From contig CAZIHY010000025.1 in the NCBI GenBank assembly GCA_964539115.1, forward strand, positions 1-25,827: a DNA stretch of 25,827 nt. The letters run 5' to 3'. The DNA is from CAKSXP01 sp964539115 (GTDB taxonomy: Bacteria; Bacillota; Clostridia; Oscillospirales; Oscillospiraceae). Shown here piece by piece: positions 16,490 to 24,200 of this stretch. The notes beneath the pieces were generated by a model, which had not been told where the DNA came from, ran no database searches, and saw only the letters and a list, made by a program, of their open reading frames with translations. The first letter of the stretch is position 1, and every line of letters begins with the position of its first letter. The position numbers and the translations under genes were made by a program.

Positions 16490-16750
16490 CTACTCTATTC
16501 CCAGTCCCTCGCTTCTCTTTAGAAGCGTCGAGCTCATAAGCTGAGACAAATAAACCGTCTGTTTATCCCTGCTGCCGCAGATCACAAAAGATTTCGGCAG
16601 ATCGTCGCCGACGGCGATAACGCTGCCGTTTTTTTCTGCTTTGGACAGAAACTCCCGAGTCCTGAACGACTGCGAGCTTATATCCAAATCAAAAACCGCG
16701 ATGACCTCGTCATCCGGCACTACGATGTTGTTTCCAAGATGAAGATACAT
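16490..16750 (-). CDS. remB: RemB/DUF370-family protein
   Basis: The 86-residue protein begins MYLHLGNNIVVPDDEVIAVFD and has SFVICGSRDKQTVYLSQ in its second half, matching the DUF370/extracellular matrix regulator (Rem) family. In Bacillus subtilis the relative between recF and gyrB is named RemB/YaaB and is linked to control of matrix genes; the related RemA is a DNA-binding regulator. Position between recF and gyrB is the classic one, supporting orthology. GAGGAG lies just upstream of ATG 16750, 12 bases after the recF stop. Its role outside biofilm-forming bacilli is unclear. Confidence 0.9.
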   Translation of the reverse strand: MYLHLGNNIVVPDDEVIAVFDLDISSQSFRTREFLSKAEKNGSVIAVGDDLPKSFVICGSRDKQTVYLSQLMSSTLLKRSEGLGIE

Positions 16751-16762
16751 ACCATTCTCTCC

Positions 16763-17863
16763 TCATGAAATGACGCCATTACTGACGGTAAGAACTTTGC
16801 CTCCCGTACGCTTTATGATCTCTTCATCCTCACAGCAGGTTATCAGCGTCTGTCCGCCGCCGATACGGTTGAGGACAAACTCCTGACGGCCGGCATCCAG
16901 TTCTGACAATACATCATCGAGAAGGAGTATCGGATATTCGCCCGTTTGGTCAAGATGTATCTCCCGCTCGGCAAGCTTTATCGAGAGTGCAGCCGTGCGT
17001 GTCTGTCCCTGGCTTGCAAACGATCGCGCAGAACGGCCGTTTATATTGATCTCAATATCATCCTTATGGGCTCCCGTAAGGCACATCCCGCTGTCAAGCT
17101 CCGCCTGACGGTGCGCATTCTGGTGATCGTATATCTCGTCTAAAACCTCGCTCACCGGCGCAAAAGGATCAGTCACTGTTGAAACAGTTTTATAGAAAAG
17201 CTCAAGTTTTTCGTGCCCTCCGGAAAATTCCGAATGCACAGGCATGGCTTCCTCGCCGAGGCGTTTGACAAATGAGGCGCGGTAGCGTATAAGCCGGGCG
17301 GAAACGCGGCACATTCTCTGCGAAAAGTCGTCAAGCGTTTCCAGCAGCGATGGTTTTTCATGCCAATCCTTAAGTATGCGGCTCTTGTGCTCAAATAGTT
17401 TGTTGTACTCGCTCAAAAGCGCGGCATATCCGGGACGCAGCTGGCATATCGACATGTCCATAAGACGGCGCCGGGCTGCGGCTCCTTCCCGTATCAGATC
17501 CAGGTCGTCCGGACAAAATAAAACCGCTGTCAAAGCTCCGGAGAGCTCCGAGGCCGTTTTTTTTGCGCCATTCTGCAAAATCTGCTTCCGCTGTCCGCGC
17601 TTGAGTATGATCTTAAGCGTAACATCACGGCCGTTTGCGTTAATGTCCGCGAGTATCTCGCCTATATCGTAATCAAAACCGATGATTTCCCGGTCAAAAC
17701 GGGTCCTGAAACTGCGTCCTCCCGTCAGCATATAAACAGCTTCAAGCAGATTTGTTTTTCCCTGCGCATTACGGCCCGTTATAACGTTTATACCGGGGCC
17801 GAATTCGGCCAGCCCGTGCCCGTAATTTCGAAAACCTGAGAGATAGATCTTATCAACTCTCAT
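16763..17863 (-). CDS. recF: DNA replication/repair protein RecF
   Basis: This SMC-like ATPase binds gapped DNA and, with RecO and RecR, loads RecA at stalled forks. Walker A GRNAQGKT lies at residues 30-37, inside the typical N-terminus (MRVDKIYLSGFRNYG, then FGPGINVITG). The RecF segment LIREGAAARRRLMD lies centrally. The ABC-like signature region around SFASQGQTRTAALSIKLAE precedes Walker B LLLDDVLSELD (313-323). The 366 residues make a full-length protein. The start overlaps the yaaA stop by four bases (ATGA), so the two are translationally coupled. Confidence 0.97.
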   Translation of the reverse strand: MRVDKIYLSGFRNYGHGLAEFGPGINVITGRNAQGKTNLLEAVYMLTGGRSFRTRFDREIIGFDYDIGEILADINANGRDVTLKIILKRGQRKQILQNGAKKTASELSGALTAVLFCPDDLDLIREGAAARRRLMDMSICQLRPGYAALLSEYNKLFEHKSRILKDWHEKPSLLETLDDFSQRMCRVSARLIRYRASFVKRLGEEAMPVHSEFSGGHEKLELFYKTVSTVTDPFAPVSEVLDEIYDHQNAHRQAELDSGMCLTGAHKDDIEININGRSARSFASQGQTRTAALSIKLAEREIHLDQTGEYPILLLDDVLSELDAGRQEFVLNRIGGGQTLITCCEDEEIIKRTGGKVLTVSNGVIS

Positions 17864-18075
17864 ACGGCGGCGGTTATCTCATAAGTCTCGCCGCCAAGCT
17901 CTACCTTGTCGCCGGCACGGAGTTTTTTACCGCGCTGCGTACATATATCGCCGTTGACAAGCACAAGACCATCCTGTATAAGCATCTTCGCTTCGCCGCC
18001 CGTGCCGACCAGCGCCGCAAATTTGAGAAAAGCGTCAATTTTTATAAACTCTGTGTTTATCGAAATAATTTCCAT
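17860..18075 (-). CDS. yaaA: S4-domain RNA-binding protein YaaA
   Basis: The protein is only 71 residues and consists almost entirely of an S4 RNA-binding fold: FIKIDAFLKFAALVGTGGEAKMLIQDG followed by VLVNGDICTQRGKKLRAGD (split here across residues 10-56). It corresponds to YaaA of Bacillus, located between dnaN and recF; a role in ribosome assembly has been proposed for it but is not proven. Translation is coupled to recF through a four-base overlap. Some databases call the family RlbA. Confidence 0.93.
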   Translation of the reverse strand: MEIISINTEFIKIDAFLKFAALVGTGGEAKMLIQDGLVLVNGDICTQRGKKLRAGDKVELGGETYEITAAV

Positions 18076-18116
18076 GTTTTTTCCTTTTATGTTTCTATTT
18101 CAGTTAGAATCAAATA

Positions 18117-18200
18117 TTAAACTGGTTACTCTGCGAAGCAAAACAAATTTGGTTAAGCAACAGGCAAAATATAAAGCAAAAGCAATAGAAAAACAAAAAG
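18117..18200. repeat. Intergenic hairpin repeat, copy C (hairpin deleted)
   Basis: It lies between dnaN and yaaA. TTAAACTGGTT passes directly into ACTCTGCGAAGCAAA, joining the left end and core of copy B without the roughly 43 bases that hold the hairpin. The tail GCAACAGGCAAAATATAAAG then matches copy B closely and ends just before the dnaN stop. Confidence 0.7.
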
Positions 18201-18204
18201 CATG

Positions 18205-19314
18205 TCAGCTATCTGCCCTGAGCCTTACAGGCAGGATCATATACAAAAAGCTGTCGTTATCGTCCTCGGCGGGCTTTATGATGCACGGTGTAGAGCCGGT
18301 GTTAAAGCATAGCTTCAGCTTATCCGCGGGCGCAACTTTTACAGCATCAAGCAGATAGCGGTTATTAAAGCCTATCTCAAGACCATTTCCGCTGCCTTCA
18401 ACGGCACAGACATCCTCCGCTTTGCCAAGCGGGGTAACGCAGTTAAAATATATCTCGTTATCCCTGATCTTACAACGAAGGGGATTTTTCGTTTTCTCGT
18501 CGATAATGAGCGAAACACGGTCCGCGACTCTGTAAAGCTCAGTACGGGAAGCAAGTACGGTAAATGCAAACTCGTTTGCGATGCTCTTGCGGTAATTGAG
18601 GAATTCTCCCTCCAGCCGGCGGGATATAAGCACCGTGTCGCCGATAGCAAAGGATATATGTTTTGCGCCGACGCAGATCGTTACGTTATCCTCGCTGTCG
18701 GCACATATCTTTTCGACATCAGAAAGCGCCGTTCCCGGCACAATGAAGCTTTCGACAGCTTCTCCCTCTATATCCTCACGGCGCATCGCAAGACGGTAAC
18801 CGTCCACTGTCACAACGGAGAGTTTTCCGTCTCCGGTCTCAAAAAGAGCGCCGGTGTAAATTGGGCGGGATTCATTATCGCTGACGGCAAAAAGCGTCTC
18901 ACTTATCATCCTGCGAAGTATATTCTGCGGGATGGATACATTCTGGCGGCCGTCGACGGAGGGAAGCTCCGGATAATCGTCCGAACTGGTCCCAACGATG
19001 GAGAATTCCGCGTTTCCGGCTGATATTATCGTCATAAGGTCATTGCTGGTCTCTATCGTAACGATACCATCGGGAAGGCTGCGTACGATGTCTCCGAAAA
19101 GCTTTGCACTCAGGATTATCGAGCCGGTACTTACGACGTCTGCAGGGAAGTTTGTATATATGCCTTTTTTGAGGTCATACCCCGTGATGCGCACGCTGGC
19201 GCCGACTTCGATCAGAAGACCCTCCAGTGCGGGGATCGGACTTTTTGCGCTCGCCGCTCGGGAAGCTGTCGCTATAGCGTTTTGGAGTATGTATTTTTCA
19301 CATGTGAATTTCAT
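18205..19314 (-). CDS. dnaN: DNA polymerase III beta subunit (sliding clamp)
   Basis: The ring-shaped clamp tethers DNA polymerase to the template and recruits repair and mismatch proteins. The frame opens at 19356, but ATG 19314 gives the standard start MKFTCEKYILQNAIATASRA. An AAGGAA sits 13 bases upstream, a rather long spacing. The 369 residues cover the three clamp domains; SSDDYPELP (end of domain 1) and SRPIYTGALFE, VVTVDGYRLAMR (domain 2) are clear, as is the C-terminal YMILPVRL that lines the protein-binding pocket. It follows dnaA across the oriC-containing spacer. Confidence 0.97.
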   Translation of the reverse strand: MKFTCEKYILQNAIATASRAASAKSPIPALEGLLIEVGASVRITGYDLKKGIYTNFPADVVSTGSIILSAKLFGDIVRSLPDGIVTIETSNDLMTIISAGNAEFSIVGTSSDDYPELPSVDGRQNVSIPQNILRRMISETLFAVSDNESRPIYTGALFETGDGKLSVVTVDGYRLAMRREDIEGEAVESFIVPGTALSDVEKICADSEDNVTICVGAKHISFAIGDTVLISRRLEGEFLNYRKSIANEFAFTVLASRTELYRVADRVSLIIDEKTKNPLRCKIRDNEIYFNCVTPLGKAEDVCAVEGSGNGLEIGFNNRYLLDAVKVAPADKLKLCFNTGSTPCIIKPAEDDNDSFLYMILPVRLRADS

Positions 19315-19454
19315 ATTTTGTGACCGTTCCTTTCTTTTTTCGGCCTGCCGGGGCACAGATGCCGTCTGTCATACTGCGGCCGAGTATACGCCGTTTTGAT
19401 TTTCTTCGGCTGTTTTCCTTTTTCCCCGTAGAGAAAGATAGATAGAATAATACT

Positions 19455-19475
19455 TAGTAGTTTTAGTAGTAGTAG
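19455..19475 (-). other. DnaA-trio array, part of oriC unwinding region
   Basis: Seven consecutive trinucleotides on the plus strand read TAG, TAG, TTT, TAG, TAG, TAG, TAG. Read 3' to 5' away from the adjacent DnaA box these are GAT repeats, the known DnaA-trio pattern that loads DnaA on single-stranded DNA in Firmicutes origins. The array is seven bases from the box at 19483-19491 and faces AT-rich DNA. The geometry is as expected; activity is inferred. Confidence 0.7.
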
Positions 19476-19482
19476 AAAAAAT

Positions 19483-19491
19483 TGTGGAAAA
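19483..19491 (-). other. DnaA box (one mismatch)
   Basis: On the minus strand the nonamer is TTTTCCACA, differing from the consensus TTATCCACA at one position. It lies between dnaA and dnaN, next to the trio array, at the place where Bacillus-type origins unwind. Confidence 0.65.
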
Positions 19492-19665
19492 GTTGAAAAA
19501 AGCTCTGAAATTTAAGGATTTTTTCTGTTGATAGCTTTGTTTAAAAATTTTCTGAGTTTTAAACACCGGTTTTTCACACATTTTTCAACATTCTTTTTAT
19601 AACAATGATGAAAAAATTGTTGGAAGTATCGGATTGCCAAATGTTGAAATGTTTAAAAACGAATG
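19492..19665. other. Remainder of the dnaA-dnaN oriC spacer
   Basis: This strongly AT-rich stretch holds further DnaA-box-like nonamers: TTTTTCACA at 19570-19578 (plus strand, one mismatch to TTATNCACA) and TGTTGATAG at 19526-19534 (two mismatches on the minus strand). Several TTTTTCAACA/GTTGAAAAA runs recur. No protein gene is convincing here. The whole gene-free spacer runs 19315-19665; its dnaN-proximal part (19315-19440) holds only the dnaN leader. Confidence 0.55.
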
Positions 19666-20979
19666 TTAATTTCTCGAATTAATGTTGGAAGTTATGTCAC
19701 GGATAGTGCCCGGCATTTCGGGGTCCTCTTTCAGGAGGTCTTCTATTTTTCGGATGGAGTTGAGAACGGTCGCGTGATTCCTGTCCTCATATTCTGCGCC
19801 GATGTCTTTGAGAGAGAGATTTGTAAGGCTGCGCATCAGGTACATCGAGACCTGTCTTGCAAGAGCCAAATTTTTACTGCGGCGCTGTCCGCGCAGATCG
19901 GCAGGCTCGAGCGAATAGTATCGCGCAGTCTCCTCGATGATTATCTCCGGCGTCGGAACATAGGCGCCGATACGGATGATATCTTTGATCGCGCGCTTAA
20001 CGGAATTTATGGTTATTGTGTCATCGAGTATATCTCTGTAAGCCGTCAGGCGTTTTACAACGCCTTCTATCTGGCGGACGTTGGAGGTTATGTTTTCGGC
20101 GATATAACTTACGACGTCGTTTGACAAGACCATACCTAGCTGGCTGGCCTTGTTGTGGATTATTGCGGTGCGCGTCTCGAGGTCCGGCGGCTGGACGTCC
20201 GCCATGAGTCCGCCCTCAAAACGAGTGCGGAGCCTGTCTTCGAGCTTTATCATTTCCATCGGCGGCCGGTCGGAGGTTATGACGATCTGGTGTCCTGCTT
20301 CGTACAGGGAGTTGAAGGTATGGAAAAATTCCTCCTGCGTCTGCTGTTTGCCGGCAATAAATTGAATATCGTCGACGAGGAAGAGATCCGCGTTCCTGTA
20401 CTTCTGTCTGAAAGCTTCCGCGGTTCCGAATTGAATGGAGTTTACCATCTGAGTCGTGAATTCATCGCCTTTAATATATACGATGTGCTGGGACGAATCT
20501 TTGCTGCTTATGGCGTGGCCAATGGCAAAAAGAAGATGCGTCTTGCCCAGGCCGGAGTTGCCGTAGATAAACAAGGGATTATAGGATTTTCCCGGATTTT
20601 CGGACACCGCGACAGCGGCGGCGTGCGCGAACTTGTTCGATGGGCCGACAACAAAATTGTCGAAGGTATAAGCGGCCATCTCCGGAAGGTTGCTTATAGT
20701 CGCCTTTTCGGTCCTGTAATCCTCTAATTCATCTCCCGTCAGAACAAGGAGCTCAAACCGGCAGGAGAACAGGTCGTTGAGGACGTTTATGATACTCTCC
20801 GAAAAGCGCTGGGTTATGATGCCGCGCTTAAAGCTCGCCGGACAGTAGAGGACAAAAGTATTTTCTGTTATGTCGATAGGCTCGCATTCGTCGAACCATG
20901 TTGTCATCGCTGTGGGCGTCAGCGTTTCGCCGAGCTTATCCAGAACGCTTGCCCATACGTCGGAAACGGAATTCATCAT
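19666..20979 (-). CDS. dnaA: Chromosomal replication initiator protein DnaA
   Basis: This AAA+ initiator binds DnaA boxes at oriC, melts the duplex and recruits helicase. The frame is open to 21045, but the domain I start is at MMNSVSDVWASVLDKL, so ATG 20979 or 20976 is chosen; the longer reading would start upstream of the promoter's likely transcript start. Domain II is very short (about residues 82-100). Domain III shows Walker A GNSGLGKT (140-147) and Walker B LFLVDDIQ (199-206). Domain IV has LRGQRRSKNLALARQ, and the helix-turn-helix signature reads DRNHATVLNS (399-408) instead of the usual GRDHTTVxHA. The length is 437 residues. No strong ribosome-binding site is visible. Confidence 0.97.
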   Translation of the reverse strand: MMNSVSDVWASVLDKLGETLTPTAMTTWFDECEPIDITENTFVLYCPASFKRGIITQRFSESIINVLNDLFSCRFELLVLTGDELEDYRTEKATISNLPEMAAYTFDNFVVGPSNKFAHAAAVAVSENPGKSYNPLFIYGNSGLGKTHLLFAIGHAISSKDSSQHIVYIKGDEFTTQMVNSIQFGTAEAFRQKYRNADLFLVDDIQFIAGKQQTQEEFFHTFNSLYEAGHQIVITSDRPPMEMIKLEDRLRTRFEGGLMADVQPPDLETRTAIIHNKASQLGMVLSNDVVSYIAENITSNVRQIEGVVKRLTAYRDILDDTITINSVKRAIKDIIRIGAYVPTPEIIIEETARYYSLEPADLRGQRRSKNLALARQVSMYLMRSLTNLSLKDIGAEYEDRNHATVLNSIRKIEDLLKEDPEMPGTIRDITSNINSRN

Positions 20980-21035
20980 AGCTTTATAAATACCCCATAT
21001 ATGTAAATAACTATATAAATAATTGTCTAACTTAC

Positions 21036-21064
21036 AGTATAGCAAAAATATAAGGATATTGCAA
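21036..21064 (-). promoter_or_regulatory. Sigma-A-type dnaA promoter
   Basis: On the minus strand TTGCAA (21064-21059), 17 bases, then TATACT (21041-21036). The predicted transcript starts near 21029, about 50 bases before the dnaA start codon. The dnaA gene is therefore complete with a promoter although the gap begins 48 bases further upstream. Confidence 0.72.
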
Positions 21065-21111
21065 GTATAACCAACAGATATATATTATATAAGTAAAGTT
21101 ATTACTACTTA

Positions 21112-21211
21112 NNNNNNNNNNNNNNNNNNNNNNNNNNNNNNNNNNNNNNNNNNNNNNNNNNNNNNNNNNNNNNNNNNNNNNNNNNNNNNNNNNNNNNNNN
21201 NNNNNNNNNNN
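21112..21211. other. Assembly gap (100 N)
   Basis: Exactly 100 N, the conventional placeholder for a gap of unknown length. The left flank is AT-rich DNA upstream of dnaA; the right flank is already inside mfd. The origin half upstream of dnaA and genes usual there (rpmH, rnpA and others on one side, pth on the mfd side) could lie in the missing sequence. Confidence 0.97.
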
Positions 21212-24200
21212 AATAATCCCGCTTTGACCCCCCTCCCTCAAATGTTGGAAGGGGGAGCTTTGCCTGCCCTTATATCGGGCCTTGGAAATATACATCGGGC
21301 AAATCTCGCCTCGGCGATGTACCTGCGGTTTGAAAGACCGGTGTTCATCGTCTGCCCGGACGAGACCGCCTGCGAGAGCATGTGCCGCGACGTTGAGTCG
21401 TATACGGGGATAAGTCCCGTGCTTCTCACCTCCCGTGACCTTACGCTCTATACAGCGGACAGCGTTTCGCGGCAGAATGAACAAAAGCGCATCGCGGCGC
21501 TCGCAGCGCTTGCCGCCGGCGAGGCAGAGATCACCGTCTGCACGGTGTCCGGCCTGCTCCAGCGTGCCCCGGACAAGGAAAGCATGACCCGCTGCATGCT
21601 CACGCTTACGCCGCTGCAGCATATATCACCTGAGCAGATCGAGCGCATACTCATCCGGAACGGCTATTCCGTATGCGAACAGGTCGAAGGGCCCGGACAG
21701 TTCTCCCGCCGCGGCGGCATACTGGATTTTTATTCCCCGTCATATCCGGATCCCGTGCGCATCGAGTTCTGGGGCGATGATATAGACAGCATCAATTTCT
21801 TCGACGTGGAAAGCCAGAGACGTACGGAAACGCTTAAAAACGTGCGTTTGCTGCCAGCGGCGGAGACCTTGCCTTCCAATTGTCCCGGGGGAGAAACGGC
21901 GCTTGCGGACGAAATTGAGGCCATTTTACGGCGTATTAACGCCCGGGCCGCGAAATACGACGGCACGAAGCTTGCCGAGACTCTGCGTGCAGACGTGGAA
22001 AGGCTCAGAAACGGCGCGGCGCTGTCCGCGGCGGACAGGTATATGGAACTCATATATCCGCGCTTTTCGACGGCGCTGGATTATATACCCGAGGACGCTC
22101 TGGTTTTCCTCGACCAGCCGCCGAAGCTTTCGGAGCGTGCAAACGGCTATATAAAACAGATGACCGAGGATGTAAAAAGCCTGGTCCAGTCCGGATATAT
22201 CTCCGGAAGGATAGCCAATTTCGTCATGTCGTGGGAGGAATGCTGCCAGCGGCTGGCCGATTGGCCGGTCATCATGGGCGATTCCTTCACCGTTGGAAAA
22301 TACCCCATGGAGCTGCGATCGGTCGTCGGGTTGGTGTGCAAGCAGCTGCCCGGCTACGGCGGCAGCGCGGAGACCGCGGCGGGCGACGTACGGCATTATA
22401 TAAACAGCGGTTACAGAGTCGTCGTTCTCGCGGGCGACGAGCGGCGGGCAAACCTGCTGCGCGATTTTTTCAGGGAAAAAAACATACCCTCTTATGTCGA
22501 CACAAAGCTTTCCTCTCTGCCGGAGGAGGGAAAATGCTGCATCTCTGTCGGCGGTCTTTCCGCAGGCTATGAGTATCCGGAGGCTAAGCTTGCCGTCATA
22601 ACGGACGCACAGATGGCAAGGGCCGGGGTCAGGCGGACGAAGCGCAGAAAAATGCCGGCGGACCGCATAAAGCTCCAGAGCTATGCCGACTTATCCGTCG
22701 GGGATCTTGTGGTGCATGAGCACCACGGCATCGGCCGTTTCGCGGGCATATTCAAAATGCCGGTCGACGGGGTACAGAAGGATTATATCAAGATATGCTA
22801 CGCCGGAACGGACAGCCTTTACGTCCCCGCGACGCAGCTCGACCTCGTTTCAAAATACATAGGCGCCGGCGGCGACGACAAGCCCGTGCGCCTTTCCAAA
22901 ATGGGCGGCACGGACTGGACAAGGACGAAATCCCGTGCCAAAGCCGCTGCGCGCGACATGGCTGACGGCCTGATAAAGCTCTATGCCGAGCGCCGCCGCA
23001 CTCCGGGCCACGCCTTTGCGCCCGATTCCCCGTGGCAGACGGAGTTTGAGGAGCGCTTCGGCTACACCGAAACGGACGACCAGCTCCGCTGCATAGCGGA
23101 GATAAAGCGGGACATGGAGTCCTCCGTGCCGATGGACCGCCTGCTCTGCGGCGACGTTGGCTTCGGAAAAACGGAGGTCGCGCTTCGCGCCGTTATGAAA
23201 TGCGTGCTGGACGGCAAACAGGCGGCGATACTCGTCCCGACGACAGTGCTCGCGCAGCAGCATTATCAGACCGCGATGCAGCGCTTTTTCGGTTTTCCCG
23301 TCACGATATCCGTCCTGTCGCGCTTCCGCACGTCGTCACAGCTCAAGCAGACGCTCAAGGACATTGCCGAAGGCACAGTTGACATCGTCATCGGAACGCA
23401 TAAGCTGCTTCAAAAGGACGTTAAGTTCAAGGACCTCGGGCTTCTGATCGTCGATGAGGAACAGCGTTTCGGCGTCAGCCACAAGGAACATATAAAGGAG
23501 ATGAGCCGAAATGTCGACGTGCTTACGCTCTCTGCAACGCCTATACCCCGCACGCTGAACATGGCGCTTTCCGGTCTGCGCGACATGTCGACGATAGAGG
23601 AGCCGCCGCAGGACAGGCTGCCGGTGCAGACCTTCGTCATGGAGCACGACTGGAACGTCGTCTGCGACGCGATACGCCGCGAAATACAGCGCGGCGGGCA
23701 GGTATATTATCTGCACAACCGCGTCGAAAATATTGAGCAGACGGCTTCGCGCCTTGCGGCGATGCTGGAAAATGTGACGGTGTCCGTGGCTCACGGAAAA
23801 ATGGACCAGGATTCGCTGTCGGAGGTCATGGAAAGCGTCGTCGACGGGACGACGCAGGTGCTCGTCTGCACGACGATAATCGAAACGGGAATCGACATTC
23901 CGAACGTCAACACGCTCATAATCGAGGACGCGGATAAGCTCGGACTGGCCCAGCTTCACCAGATACGCGGCCGTGTCGGACGCTCGACCCGCCGCGCGAG
24001 CGCATACCTCACCTTCCGGAAAAACAAGGTCCTCTCGGAGATCGCGGAAAAGCGCCTTGAGGCTATACGCGAGTTTGCCGAGTTCAACTCCGGCTTCCGC
24101 ATCGCGATGCGCGACCTTGAGATACGCGGCGCGGGAAACCTGCTCGGTTCCGAGCAGTCGGGCTACATGACCGACGTTGGTTACGACATGTACCTCAAGC

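Noticed and set aside
19369..19581. 70-codon minus-strand frame in the dnaA-dnaN spacer
   Set aside because: It overlaps the trio array and DnaA box, has a low-complexity translation and no ribosome-binding site.
21032..21622. Minus-strand open frame running through the N gap
   Set aside because: It exists only because N is read as any base; no biological support.
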